64,000 bases of DNA from Lottia gigantea (GCF_000327385.1 NW_008710050.1:1241592-1305591); one strand, 5' to 3'. Shown: positions 10,252-22,086, counted from the first letter of the stretch. Translations and numbers: made by a program. The notes: a model not told the origin generated them from the sequence alone.

Positions 10252-12055
10252 CTATACGTGACGAGTGCGTTCGTAATACTTTACGCTTGGTCATTAGACT
10301 GAAAAAAAAAACAACTCGTAATACCTTTACTGTATATACGTGACGAGTGCGTTCGTAATACTTTACGCTTGGTCATTCAGCTGTAAAAGCAATTCGTAAA
10401 AACCTTTACTGTATATACGTGACGAGTGCGTTCGTTATACTTTACGCTTGGTCATTCAGTTGAAAAAGCAACTCGTAATACCTTTACTGTATATACGTGA
10501 CGAGTTCGTAATACTTTACGCTTGGTCATTCAGCTGAAAAAGCAATTCGTAATACCTTTACTGTATATACGTGACGAGTTCGTTATACTTTACGCTTGGT
10601 CCTTCAGCTGAAAAAGCAATTCGTAATACCTTTACTGTATATACGTGACGAGTTCGTAATACTTTACGCTTGGTCATTCAGCTGAAAAAACAACTCGTAC
10701 TACCTTTACTGTATATACGTGACGAGTTCGTTATACTTTACGCTTGGTCCTTCAGCTGAAAAAGCAATTCGTAATACGTTTACTGTATATACGTGACGAG
10801 TTCGTAATACTTTACGCTTGGTCATTCAGCTGAAAAAGCAATTCGTAATACCTTTACTGTATATACGTGACGAGTTCGTTATGCTTTACGCTTGGTCATT
10901 CAGCTGAAAAAGCAATTCGTAATACCTTTACTGTATATACGTGACGAGTTCGTAATACTTCACGCTTGGTCATTCAGCTGAAAAAGCAATTCGTAATACC
11001 TTTACTGTATATACGTGACGAGTTCGTTATACTTTACGCTTGGTCATTCAGCTGAAAAAGCAATTCGTAATACCTTTACTGTATATACGTGACGAGTTCG
11101 TTATACTTTACGCTTGGTCATTCAGCTGAAAAAGCAATTCGTAATACCTTTACTGTATATACGTGACGAGTTCGTTATGCTTTACGCTTGGTCCTTCAGC
11201 TGAAAAAGCAATTCGTAATACCTTTACTGTATATACGTGACGAGTTCGTAATACTTTACGCTTGGTCATTCAGCTGAAAAAACAACTCGTAATACCTTTA
11301 CTGTATATACGTGACGAGTTCGTTATACTTTACGCTTGGTCCTTCAGCTGAAAAAGCAATTCGTAATACGTTTACTGTATATACGTGACGAGTTCGTTCG
11401 TAATACTTTACGCTTGGTCATTCAGCTGTAAAAGCAACTCGCAATACCTTTACTGTATATACGTGACGAGTTCGTAATACTTTACGCTTGGTCATTCAGC
11501 TGAAAAAGCAATTCGTAATACCTTTACTGTATATACGTGACGAGTTCGTTATGCTTTACGCTTGGTCATTCAGCTGAAAAAGCAATTCATAATACCTTTA
11601 CTGTTGTACGTGACGAGTGCGTTCGTTATGCTTTACGCTTGGTCATTTAGCTGAAAAAGCAACCTGAATACCTTTACTGTATATACGTGACGAGTGCGTT
11701 CGTAATACTTTACGCTTGGTCATTCAGCTGAAAAAGCAACTCGTAATACCTTTACTGTATATACGTGACGAGTGCGTTCGTTATGCTTTACGCTTGGTCA
11801 TTTAGCTGGAAAAGCAACCTGAATACCTTTACTGTATATACGTGACGAGTGCGTTCGTTATGCTTTACGCTTGGTCATTCAGCTGAAAAGGCAACTCGTA
11901 ATACCTTTACTGTATATACGTGACGAGTGCGTTCGTAATGCTTTACGCTTGGTCATTCAGCTGAAAAAGCAACTCGTAATACCTTTACTGTATATTATGT
12001 GACGGGCGCGTACCTAGTGCTTTACGCTTGGTCATTCTATCTGATATTGCGAGTG
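10252..12055 (+). repeat. 74/78-bp satellite array, about 24 copies
   Basis: The unit runs GTGACGAGTTCGTAATACTT, TACGCTTGGTCATTCAGCTG, AAAAAGCAATTCGTAATACC and TTTACTGTATATAC (74 bases). A 78-base form has GTGC inserted after GACGA. The outer units (10252-10495 and 11605-12000) are mostly the 78-base form; inner units are 74. TAAT and TTAT variants alternate in the interior. Each unit holds the palindrome TTCAGCTGAA. The last unit at 11996 is diverged. Confidence 0.97.
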
Positions 12056-12714
12056 CGAGTATTAATGAATGCCATAATTTTAGTTAAAACCTTCAGTTAG
12101 TCCAAGGAAACATTTCTCTATATTTTTAAATCTACGAGAAAACAGAATGCCCGTTTAAAATTTTGATGGAGTTTTAATTTCGGTTTGGTTACTCATTTCG
12201 GACTCAAGATCTTATATAGATTATAGTATATGTTGTAGATTGAGCATGCAGGTCCGTATAGCCAGACTTTATTGTTCGGAGGGAAAATGGTGTATGGTGT
12301 TCGAATTTTGTGGTAGATGGAATTAATGTCATCAGGGAGTAGTCTATATTTAACAATATGTAAACGAAAATACAATTCATTCACTGAAAAAACAACTCGA
12401 AATATTAATCGTTTTTAAAATTAAAATATTTCTTTATGTATATTTCCAAGAGGTTGCTGAATGGTAAAGTTTGGTAAAATGAAAGTAAAAAAGTAAATAT
12501 GTCTTTAAGATATATAAGTATATACGAATATCGGCGAATGTTTTTTTTTCAGTTTGTTTTGACTCTTATCAGGTTTGACACTACAATAGAGCACAAATCG
12601 GACAATGTGTCAGCTTTTTTAATCGAAATGAAACTGTCTAGACTTTCTATTCAATGATTACAATCAGAGTAGATAATACAATATATATTACAGGTACGTG
12701 ACTTTACTAGGAGA

Positions 12715-12850
12715 TTCCGAACAGAGAATGAATGTTCCATTAAAAATACAAGATTATTAGGGGTTGAGTGGTCGTTTCGAGGACCGAAAAGAGAATGAAT
12801 ATCAATTTGAAATATAGATTATTGGGATTTAGCGGTTGTTGTGAGGGGAA
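12715..12850 (+). repeat. Short tandem duplication of about 67 bp
   Basis: AACAGAGAATGAATGTTCCA, AGATTATTAGGGGTTGAGTG GTCGTTTCGAGG recurs as AAAGAGAATGAATATCAATT, AGATTATTGGGATTTAGCGG TTGTTGTGAGG. Confidence 0.65.
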
Positions 12851-13064
12851 GAATGTGGATCAAAGGAATCTTATTCAGATGACGACCTTTCAAATAAAAA
12901 ATATCATTATCTTGTTTCGAAATATTTTTTATTGAATCAAGGTCGTGACGTTCAATTTCAACTCAGTAACTTGGTTATAAATAAGACTTTTATTCTATTG
13001 TTATAAAACATTCAACAAGAAGGCTTCTTTTGGAAAATAGAGATTAACTCTTCTTATGATCCAT

Positions 13065-13198
13065 TAGATAGAATTTCTAGTTTGAGGTATATTTAGCGGA
13101 ATTATGCGATTTTTGAACATTTCTAGTATATCTGAAGACGATTTACATATATCTAAGGTCTAAATCCAACCCCGAAAATGCCGCATCTGTCCCTTGAA
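13065..13198 (+). repeat. Dispersed repeat B, partial copy
   Basis: It shares AATTTCTAGTTTGAGGTATA, GGAATTATGCGATTTTTGAA, CATTTCTAGTA and the GCCGCATCTGTCCCTTGAA end with the other B copies. Confidence 0.65.
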
Positions 13199-13404
13199 CA
13201 TTATTTTTGACCTTACCTTAGAACAACGTTTGATCCTGTTGGATCTAATGTGTGGAATATATCTATACATGTGTTAATGTTTTCTATACATGTTTAACCT
13301 ACATTTAGTATCATTATAACGCTAACCTAATTAACATCAATGTCATTTTTATTCTCCACTCACCCAGAACCGTCAGCTTCATCAAATTTTAATTATATTG
13401 TAAA

Positions 13405-13520
13405 CAACTCTTCAACAAAAAGGTAGAAAAAGCATACATCATAAAGAACTCTTTAATTAAAGAGGATAAAAAGTACATATCATAGCGAACTCTTCATAAA
13501 AAAGGTAAAGAAAGTCGATG
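13405..13520 (+). repeat. Short tandem repeat of about 52 bp, two to three copies
   Basis: AACTCTTCAACAAAAAGGTA, GAAAAAGCATACATCATAAA G recurs as AACTCTTTAATTAAAGAGGA, AAAAAGTACATATCATAGCG and again as AACTCTTCATAAAAAAGGTA. Confidence 0.65.
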
Positions 13521-14122
13521 AAGGTTGCAAAATGAACTGTCAAATGAGATAAGGACAATTAACCAACAAAATGCACGACAGTAGTATATTATACTATCTT
13601 TAATATAACAATCCTATGGTGCAATATGACCCGCAAAGAATGATTTTGTGTGAAGCCAAGGCAAGGCGAATCGCACGATATTAAGATAAAAAAAATCTTT
13701 CTTAATAACGACAAAAAAATTGAATAAGATCCACCAAAAAAACTGTCAAATTTAAAGCGAATTGCACGACTGAAGAGTTTTGAATTGTATCATTATTATC
13801 GTTTTATATGTGAAGATTTCTCGTTGATACAGATTAGTAAGTGATGCATTATTAACCTCAAACTTTCTCACGCTCTTTCTACTACCTACCTGTAGAGAAG
13901 GAAGGGATTATGGAAAATAGTGCAAGGTTGATCCAGTACCGATACTCTACAAAGATGATGATAACGCCATAAAATAGCTATACCATGTTTGGCTTAGCAT
14001 GTTTCCTGTCATAGAAACTATATGTCACCTAGAGTCTTGTATACAGGCAATTATTTTTATATATTTACCAAGGCAATGGAATTATCAGCAAGTCTGAAGA
14101 ATTCACCTATTAGAAACTGAAA

Positions 14123-14290
14123 TTAAATGAATGGAGTTTTACGTCCTACGTTTCTGCACCATGTGCGCAAATTTTGCCACGACAGCGGATCACCTATTAG
14201 AGACGAGTAAGGGTCAGTCTACCTCTCGTCAATTCTCGGCAATTTCCAAAGCTTTCAAAGAAAATCGTTTGTGGATCTCCCAGACACCGT
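14123..14290 (-). mobile_element. SINE family S fragment
   Basis: It contains ATGGAGTTTTACGTCCTACG, TTTCTGCACCATGTG and GCCACGACAGCGG from the tail half of the SINE, then decays. Confidence 0.65.
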
Positions 14291-14632
14291 AAATATTAAA
14301 GCAAACATCGGCCCGCCGGTCACTTCTGTAAGTTACATAATGTAAGTGGAACTTAATGTCAAGAAAGTTACTCGGGATTCGATTAATTGTAGATTATTAA
14401 TAAACGAGTAAAGACAACCTTTAACATCCGTCTGGCACGTATTGACTGCTCGCTTTAATTAGAACATATAGATCATGCTAATATACTCTCAACCAAATAG
14501 CTGTCTGTTCAATTTCCTACTTGTTCCTAATAAGGTCATGTCTGACAATCCCGCTAATTTCGATCCAATGCTTAAATTACAAGTTCGTGAAACATATTTT
14601 TGAATACATTCAATATATTATACCGATTCAGC

Positions 14633-14793
14633 GTGAAGATTTATTGTGCAGTAACTCATATACCACTGTTTTGTCCAAGATGTACAAGGGGTGGTACCGT
14701 TTCAGATACAGACCAGCATCTCAGGGCACCGTTTCGCAAAAAATTCATACAATGAGAATTTGTGGTAATTGTGTAATTTTACAACGAGAATGA
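14633..14793 (+). pseudogene. Possible D8C-like (uromodulin-type) fragment
   Basis: One frame reads KMYKGWYRFRYRPASQGTVS followed by an ICGNC element. GWYRF followed later by CG resembles the start of D8C domains of uromodulin/GP2-type proteins, where GWYRF is conserved and a CGT follows about 20-25 residues on. The rest of the domain is absent downstream. The match is short and could be chance. Confidence 0.2.
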
Positions 14794-15299
14794 TGCACAA
14801 AATTTTTTGTAAAACGAAACCCAAATGATTTATTTTAATCCCCTTTATATTTTAATGAGAAATTTTGCTTGGTTTTGAATGTGGTATTACCAATTCTACG
14901 TTTTCAATTCGATAAGTCGTTTGAAGTCGTAGACCTTGGCGTATTTAGGGGGAGAGGGAAATGGGGTTGGGGTGGGGCATGGCACCATAATATATATATA
15001 AAAATTTATACTATCTATACAGATATTCCCAGGTTGCTCCCGTCCCATCGTCAATGAAATCCTCGCTTCGTCACTGCCTTGGTTAGAATATTACTCGATA
15101 GATTTGAAAAAAATATCAATCTTTTAACCTATCTGGTAAATATAAAATATATCGCTGGACACGACTTCCTGATAGATAATTCTTGGTATATGGTATAAAT
15201 TAAATGTTTCACTTAAATTAATGAATATCTCGGACCAACTTTGTTTACAATGTCAGTGGTCAAATCTTCTCCAAACCATACTGGAATACGGCACACCTC

Positions 15300-15745
15300 A
15301 GAATATACTCGTCTTAGATGTCCAATGAATTCATGATTTACACCCTGCACTAGAATAGGCTTATAAAGATGAACAATGCCATGCAGTGCCTGTTTTTGAA
15401 GCAACATTAGTCTATCATTGTTCGATTACCAACTGTCTAGGGATAACTATTCTACTGATAGCATAGCTAATTAGGCTAGGGGTATATTAGCTTATTACCT
15501 AGTGAATATCAAATACACGTATATAAACTGATGAAAGAAACACGACAACGTCATGCAATGTGCAATAAAGGTCTCCTGTGTCAGCACAGCAACATAAGCC
15601 TCTCTCTGTATTTTTTTCAGAATTCGCAACTGTCAAGGGATGTATGCCTTACAGCTGATAGCCTAACTAATTAGATTGGTGTATATTAGCTTATTATAAT
15701 AAAGTATATCAAATACACGTATATAAAACTGATGAAAGAAATTGG
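15300..15745 (-). repeat. Tandem duplication (about 199 bp) of a segment containing a SINE S fragment
   Basis: Both halves carry a decayed SINE body (CAATGCCATGCAGTGC and CAACGTCATGCAATGTGCAA) followed by the same unique text, TATATTAGCTTATTA then AATATCAAATACACGTATAT or a close variant. The second copy lies about 199 bases downstream. Confidence 0.7.
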
Positions 15746-16122
15746 TATAATAACTTTAAACCACTGGGGTATATCATTACATACATGACAATCAGTTGGA
15801 ATTGAATCGAAGTAGGCTAAGCTCATTAATTTATTATGGCAATATCCAGCTTTTTATTCTTTATATTCTTTATATCATTCAGAATGTGCATGTATGTTAT
15901 TAGACTCCAGTGGTTCCGTTTTTAATCATGTTTATATTAACATTGACTATCAGACAGAAATTGAATTTGGAATCGTCTTCCTTCACATGATCATTGTTTT
16001 CCTCATGCCAGTTGGCCAGTGTTTTATCAATGAGCCTTGAGTGTCATAAAACTCGCATAGAAAACACAAACCATGCCAATATATGAACAAATATGACAAT
16101 AGTATATCAATTATTAATGAAT

Positions 16123-16154
16123 AAGTATTTCATAATGAAAAGAGGTGTCTAGAG
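16123..16154 (+). repeat. Dispersed repeat K, left part (split by a hAT insertion)
   Basis: AAGTATTTCATAATGAAAAG and AGGTGTCTAG belong to repeat K, which resumes after the hAT-like element at 17095 (GTCTAAAGGAGTAAGCATAC, CCTGCC). Confidence 0.6.
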
Positions 16155-16318
16155 TAGTGGCACGATATATCGGTGAATGGATGTATCGCGATACGACCTG
16201 TCACGATATAGGTATCGTATTGCGACGTCGTGTATTGATACTTGGCGATACATTTTATTCCATTAAAAGTGCGGATTTTGTTTTATGATATAACAATTTT
16301 TGTCACTGAAATTATCAA

Positions 16319-16768
16319 AAGAGAGTGAACCATAACCACTTCTATCAACTATATTACCAAATATCACAGTTATAAAGTTATAAATTAATATATATAGAAA
16401 CTATTTATAAGACAGTGGACACTAACCACTTCTATCAACTATATTACCAAATATCACAGTTATAAAGTTATAAACTAATATATATAGAAACTTTTTATAA
16501 AACAGTGGACACTAACCACTTCTATCAACTATATTACCAAATATCACAGTTATAAAGTTATAAATTAATATATAAAGAAACTATTTATAAGACAGTGGAC
16601 GCTAACCACTTCTATCAACTATATTACCAAATATCACAGTTATAAAGTTATAAATTAATATATAAAGAAACTATTTATAAAACAGTGGACACTAACCACT
16701 TCTATCAACTATATTACCAAATATCACAGTTATAAAGTTATAAACTAATATATATAGAAACTATGAAG
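16319..16768 (+). repeat. 90-bp tandem repeat, five near-identical copies
   Basis: ACCACTTCTATCAACTATAT recurs at 16335, 16425, 16515, 16605 and 16695, exactly 90 bases apart. Few differences separate the copies, so the expansion is recent. It lies inside the hAT-like element. Confidence 0.95.
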
Positions 16769-16789
16769 ATAAAATATTAATTATCATAT

Positions 16790-17078
16790 CCTGACCCTTG
16801 TGTAGCGATATGTATCGTATCGTGACCCTTGTGTCGTGATATGTATCGTATCGTGACCCTTGTGTCGTGATATGTATCGTATCGTGACCCTTGTGTCGTG
16901 ATATGTATCGTATCGTGACCCTTGTGTCGCGATATGTATCTTATCGTGACCCTTGTGTAGCGATATGTATCGTATCGTGACCATTGTGTCGCGATATGTA
17001 TCGTATCGTAGCCCTTGTGTCGCGATATGTATCGTATCGTGGCCCTTGTGTCGCGATATGTATCGTATCGTGGCATGA
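16790..17078 (+). repeat. 31-bp tandem repeat of the hAT subterminal motif
   Basis: The unit TGACCCTTGTGTCGTGATAT followed by GTATCGTATCG is repeated about nine times at 31-base spacing up to the right end of the hAT element. Because 31 is not a multiple of 3, both long minus-strand frames across it repeat similar peptide text; they are not genes. Confidence 0.95.
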
Positions 17079-17094
17079 TTGATACCCATCACTA

Positions 17095-17120
17095 GTCTAA
17101 AGGAGTAAGCATACCCTGCC
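17095..17120 (+). repeat. Dispersed repeat K, right part
   Basis: GTCTAAAGGAGTAAGCATAC followed by CCTGCC continues the K copy interrupted by the hAT-like element. Confidence 0.55.
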
Positions 17121-17575
17121 TTGCGTCTCTCTCGACTTGTCTTCGACTCGCTCTTTTTAGTTGCTTTGTCTTTAACGAATGGCCCTGAAACATCTATGAA
17201 ACAAATACCATGAAAACTAGAAGTATTAATGCCAACTATAAAGAAATATAACAAAATCAATCAAGTTAAATTTTGATTCGCATTTCTAAAAACTTATCCA
17301 TTTAAAATGTTACTGTATATCAACCGTTTTAAACCACAAATTAATAGAGAAACTGCCAGAAAAGTTTGTGGTTGATTAGACTGGTTTGAAAACGATTAAA
17401 TGACTTGGAAAGATGTCCTGGCTATCTTACATAAGTGACAATTATACATTCCGTTAGACTGAAATAGATTTCACCGAGTACATTGATGTAAACGAAATAA
17501 ATTGAAATGGATTGCAAAAGTTACACCGAAGACATTGATGTTAAAAGTGAAATGAATTGAAATGAAATTGGAATT

Positions 17576-17893
17576 TAAGGGGACAGATCCGCCATGTGGG
17601 GAAGGGTTGATTTGAGTCTTGAATATACGTTCATAGTCTTCCAAAGTATTAGAAATGTACGGAAATCGCATTATTCCTTTAAAAACACTTCAAATGTGAA
17701 ATTTTACTCACTATTTCTATATATGTCTTCTCTATACATCACAGAGTGTCTCAAATTGACGAGTAGTCATTTTAACTTTCAAACGTGAATAATTCTGGAC
17801 ACACATGGATTTGATGGCTCAAATTTCGACGGTGTGCTGTGAACACTTTTACTGATTGGCTTAACTAAAACATTCCCGTTTCCGAGATTAAGG
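17576..17893 (-). repeat. Dispersed repeat B, full-length copy
   Basis: From TTAAGGGGACAGATCCGCCA to CGTTTCCGAGATTAAGG. Shared blocks with other copies include TATTAGAAATGTACGGAAAT, TTTTACTCACTATTTCTATA, ATTCTGGACACACATGGATT and GATTGGCTTAACTAAAA. The short open frame inside (SIRNVRKSHYSFKNTSN) recurs in other B copies. Confidence 0.7.
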
Positions 17894-17939
17894 TATGATT
17901 AGTCCTCCTGCCTCTTTAAATATTACTTGTCATTAATTG

Positions 17940-18030
17940 AATGCGCTAATGAACATGGACAACGCTTTGAAGTGTGCAATAAGAAAACTCTTGCCAGCAA
18001 AGGCATTATTAGTTATATTCTTTTCTTGAT
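17940..18030 (-). mobile_element. SINE family S fragment
   Basis: GCTAATGAACATGGACAACG and CTTGCCAGCAAAGGCATTA match the SINE body with about 20% divergence. No head or tail is present. Confidence 0.55.
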
Positions 18031-18739
18031 TTTCACTCGCAATTTTCTTCCTTAAAAGTATGTTATGTAATTGTCTTCAACAAGAGACCGTAACAATATC
18101 CCCTTGTATAGCAGGCTTAACCCAGACTTTAATAGATTGCTATATATAGAAATGAAGGTGTTACTTATAAACTATACCTCGATACTTCTATTAATGCAAA
18201 CAAACATTCATTACATAACAGTGCTAACTAAATTCAAATGCCAACTATTTAAAGAGTACCATCATTAGACAGGGCCCTGGAGATGGCAACAGATGGAATT
18301 ACCTTGGTATCGTACATCTTTCAGCTATTTTACATTCAATAATATAACCCGAAACGCAATAATATTGGCGTCAACATATTCTAAAAGTGGAAAGGTCGCA
18401 TGAAATATTTTCACAACAAAACCTTTCAGATGAAAGACAAGATTAGAAGGGTGAAATCTAGTAGAATAATAACTCTGAGGGAATACCAATATTTCATTTT
18501 ACCTTCCGATCTAATCGCCAGCCATCAAGTATTTTAAGATTTCTTTCTGATGATTTGACAATAGACCACACCTCGTGTTCATAAATATTGTCAGAACTTT
18601 TTCAAAATAATGACTCGGCGTGTCTAACAATAGAGTATTAAAAAACGAAAGAATATTATGAAGAATCATAAATCACAAAGATGTAAATTGACACATACCT
18701 AGTCATACTGCAATTCAAACAATTTCAGATCAAAACCAT

Positions 18740-19700
18740 TCTTTATCATGTAGAATTTGTCAACCAGATTTCCCCTTGAAGTAATCCTGGTTCGACGTTC
18801 ATTGGTGCAAATAAATACTTCGATTCGGAAAGTTATTTACAGAGGACATTGTGTTTACAGCCGTGAGGAATTTTGTGCAAAAAAACAAATCCAACTTTTG
18901 ACGAATATTACAAAAACAGTCATTCTAGATCAAAAGCTTTTTACAGTTAAATACTTTGTTTTGGAAATTCATTAAGGAAGTACATTGTGTGTAGATTCTT
19001 ATTAAAGAAGTCCGATTCTTGGCGAATATTCCTCTTCTTCCAATCCAGTACATGACCTTCTCAGAGGTATTGTCGTATTGTCGTATTACAATAATATGTA
19101 AAAGGCATTCTGGTTCGAATCAACACTTCGTTTCGGAAAATTATTAAAATAGAACATTGTTCGTAAAGCCTTTAGATTTGGTTTTAAAATATTCCGACTT
19201 TTGAAGAATATAACAAAACCATGTTCATTCGAAGTCACTATAGTTCGAAGTATTTTGGTGCAAATATTAAATATTATGCTTCATTTTGGAACGATTAGTT
19301 AAAGAGTGCATTGTATGTCTTCAAAATATTTGTTAAAAACAAAAATCCGTCTCTGACGAATATTGGAATAACATGTTCCTTTGAAGTCATCCTCGTTCCA
19401 ATTTTAATTGTGTAAATAAATATTTCTTTTCGAAAAATTGATTCTTGACGAATATTGCAGATCATTGTAGTTCAAGGTATTATTGTAAATAAAATATTAT
19501 TTCGTTTCGAAACTTTTCATATTACTTTTATAGAAAGAATATTGAAGAGTTTTAAACAATTTTTGCTGAATAACCTGGCGAAATTTACAAAGTTTAATTA
19601 AAGTCACTGTGGTTCAATGTTAATCAGTGAAAATAGAGAATAATATTTCGTTTCAGAATACTTTAACACTTTTTTATATGATGTTTGTCGTTTAAAACAA
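18740..19700 (+). repeat. Old degenerate tandem array, period about 145-167 bp
   Basis: Cognate blocks TGCAAATAAATACTTCGATT CGG, TCAACACTTCGTTTCGG, ATATTATGCTTCATTTTGG, AATATTTCTTTTCG and AATATTATTTCGTTTC recur near 18810, 18950, 19117, 19262, 19412, 19485 and 19630. Each is followed by a GACATTGTG/GAACATTGT and then TTGACGAATATT block. No open frame persists. Confidence 0.6.
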
Positions 19701-19936
19701 TTAAATGTTAACGAAACGAAACGAAACGATATTTTTACTATTAGAATAGTACAGATTGTACTGTAAAAAAAACTCTGTTATGTCAAAATTGTAAGAATAA
19801 ATCTCTACTACTAGTATATTCTCCAAATAAAGAGGAACATTCAGTCAACAAGTATCTCAATAAATTCAGAAAGAAGAGTAAACGTCGAATTTCTTGAACT
19901 CTGATAATGACACCTACAATTATACTTTTATGCTCT

Positions 19937-20165
19937 ATTTTTTGGGGGCGCCGGGGTTGATTTTAGTCTTCAGTAATACTAGAAATGTTAGAAAATTGCA
20001 TAATTCCTTCAAAAATACTATAAACTAGGAATTTTACTCACTATTTCTATAGATGTAATGTATAGAGTCGTCATTTTAAAATTCAAATGCGGATAATTCT
20101 GAACACAAGTGGATATGGAGGCTCAAATTTCGAGCCAATTAGGATTGGTCAAATAAAATGACGCA
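19937..20165 (-). repeat. Dispersed repeat B copy
   Basis: TACTAGAAATGTTAGAAAAT, ATTTTACTCACTATTTCTAT, AATTCTGAACACAAGTGGAT and GATTGGTCAAATAAAA match the family. The middle is slightly shortened. Confidence 0.65.
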
Positions 20166-20277
20166 CCTTTCCCTTTAACTACTTCTTGAGTAATTGCTAT
20201 ACAGATAAAGATATTGATAATGATAATGATAATGATATTTAAGGTATCATTCAATCACTCTAACAATATCCTAAGCA

Positions 20278-20420
20278 GTGGCTCAAACGTGGGTTTGGGC
20301 CCATCTCCTGGGAATTTGGCTTCAATATGCTCTTCTGCAATCTGTGTCTTGGAGTTGGGATTCTGTTAGGGATGGACGTGGACTTGGTTCAATCAGTCTC
20401 TATGGTAGTTGAGCCTTTTT
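20278..20420 (+). mobile_element. Family G hAT-like MITE copy
   Basis: It starts CAGTGGCTCAAACGTGGGTT and TGGGCCC, and ends GTGGACTTGGTTCAATCAGT then TCTATGGTAGTTGAGCC. CAGTGGCTCAA and its inverse TTGAGCC form short terminal repeats. It is about 140 bp. Related text at 39318, 35528 and 52235 defines the family. Confidence 0.5.
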
Positions 20421-20928
20421 CGTAGGTCGAAAATGAAAATGAAAGGTCACGGAGTGTTACTTCCTAGGTTTATGTACCAATTCGACGCCATGGAGTGTAC
20501 AATTAGAAAGTTGTTATGTACAACACTGGTTTACTCTTTCTTTGCAGTTGTGCACATCGCACAGGGCCTCGGATTATCCTCAATACGAATATTTTTTTCC
20601 ATAAACGTAAGAAGAGAAATGCAGGAGTCACAGATTACATAAAAGAGTGTAATATTGTAGTCTGAAGGTCTGACAATCTACCTACAATAATACTATTAAC
20701 TTTACCCTTCAGCACTGAACGAGACGATTGCTTACACATGTATTAATTATACACACTGAAATACAAACAAATAAATAATATCATTTTCATAAGAAAATAT
20801 GTAAAAATAGCAACAATTTTAGAGAAACTTTATCATATCTGCCAATATCAACATCTTGTGATAAAACAACAAAGAATTTCTCACAAAAATGCCAAGGGTA
20901 TTTCAATCTCACACGTCTTGATGACTCG

Positions 20929-21375
20929 TTTTAAAGGTATACATATACTTGTCCATTACCAGACACTAGTTTTCAGCTGTCTATACCACAAAATCAAAAT
21001 CAAAATCCGACGCTCTACAATTCTCATGGATTGCTCTGTGATGACGAACGGAAAAAATTATTATTATTATAAATGAAAGACCCCTTTTAAAGGATATACA
21101 ACTATTTGCTTTACCAGACACTAGTTTTCAGCTGTCTAAATCACTTTTCAACATCAAAATCCGACATTCTACAATCCAGATAGACTGCTAAGAATCTGGC
21201 GAACGCAAAGACGGTATCAGTTACGAGATAGTCATAAACGACAGACACATTTTAAAGGTATGAAGCTTTCTAAATATTTGCTTTACCAACTGATATTGTT
21301 AAAGCTACCTGTATTACTTATCACAATCGAAAACCGACGCTCTACAATTCAGGTTGACTGCTTTATTTAAGACTC
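20929..21375 (+). repeat. Tandem repeat of about 155-163 bp, three diverged copies
   Basis: TTTTAAAGGTAT starts units near 20929, 21085 and 21249. All share AGACACTAGTTTTCAGCTGT (first two) and CCGACGCTCTACAATTC or CCGACATTCTACAATCC. Confidence 0.8.
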
Positions 21376-21930
21376 AAGTCATAATACATCATAAGGTACA
21401 TGGTATTACCGATATTTAAAAGTTTCTACCAAATGTAACTATCGAAAGCCTCGAACTCAAAAGGAGAGATATAACAAAACTCCAAATTGTGAATGCCAAT
21501 ATTGTTAATTTGTGAAAAATAAAAAAAAATTGTCGAACTTTATTTGGTTTGAATAATGCGATCAGACAGTCGAAGTTTTCAAGTGGAAAAAACTATAATC
21601 TCATTCCAACTTGAAAACGAGTTGAATATTAACTATGAATATTTTGTTTTTTATTATTTCCCAGTTTAGTTTGTCTGGGAAATCACCTCTGATTGACAAA
21701 TTAGACAAAATGATTATTTCATTCATTGGGTTGATTTGCAGCGTTAAGTTTCCAGAAGAATTTCGTAAACGGTATTGATTTAAAGATTGTTGATTTATTC
21801 CATTAAAAAAGACCATAATGTCAAGACTGTGGTATTAAACGATTCATAATTAAACATCTTTTCTACCAGCTGATCCATGGCCAAACCTCTTTACATTGAT
21901 CTTATCCGGGTTATCCGTCCCCATTTACAG

Positions 21931-22086
21931 TTGGAATTATGAGTGAAGATGACTTATTCAAGGTCATCGACTTTCACACGCCGAAGATTTTGAAAGATAG
22001 TTACAGTTTGAAAATGAGCAGAAGAACTCGACAAGAAAATTCTACAATTTGTAGACTCCCGATTTATTTTATTGCAGCTACACCAG
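21931..22086 (+). CDS. Candidate coding exon reading GIMSEDDLFKVIDFHTPKIL
   Basis: A good acceptor (TATCCGTCCCCATTTACAG) precedes it and CACCAG|GTACAA follows. The frame is open for 51 codons, contains an ATG at 21939, and ends with a single G. The peptide includes SEDDLFKVIDFHTPKILKD, a basic stretch KMSRRTRQENS and a hydrophobic end LPIYFIAATP. If entered with two bases (TT) after a phase-1 exon it joins the 2931-3061 candidate as VHL-V-GIM. Alternatively the ATG could be the start of a separate protein. I do not recognise a domain. Confidence 0.45.

Larger units (their letters stand above)
16155..17094. mobile_element. Non-autonomous hAT-like element with an 8-bp TSD and internal arrays
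   Basis: The ends read TAGTGGCACGAT (left) and, on the minus strand, TAGTGATGGGTAT (right). The flanks are GTCTAGAG (16147-16154) and GTCTAAAG (17095-17102), an 8-bp target duplication with one mismatch, typical of hAT elements. Both ends are rich in TATCG/CGATA subterminal motifs. There is no transposase. Inside are two tandem arrays (16319-16768 and 16790-17078). The element splits a copy of dispersed repeat K (16123-16154 plus 17095-17120), so it is younger than that copy. Confidence 0.75.

Noticed and set aside
17115-17184. Minus-strand exon-like piece reading KDKATKKSESKTSRERRKA between TTTCAG and GTATGC
   Set aside because: Its donor side lies in dispersed repeat K, which recurs several times in the window, so the splice match is probably incidental.
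16777-17260. Minus-strand frames of 99 and 158 codons with IRYISRHKG repeats
   Set aside because: They are created by the 31-base array (which reads through three frames) inside the hAT-like element.
21601-21831. Minus-strand 71-codon frame (MVFFNGINQQSLNQYRLRNS) after a CCACAG
   Set aside because: Protein-like, but no donor, no family and a weak acceptor. Not enough to call an exon.
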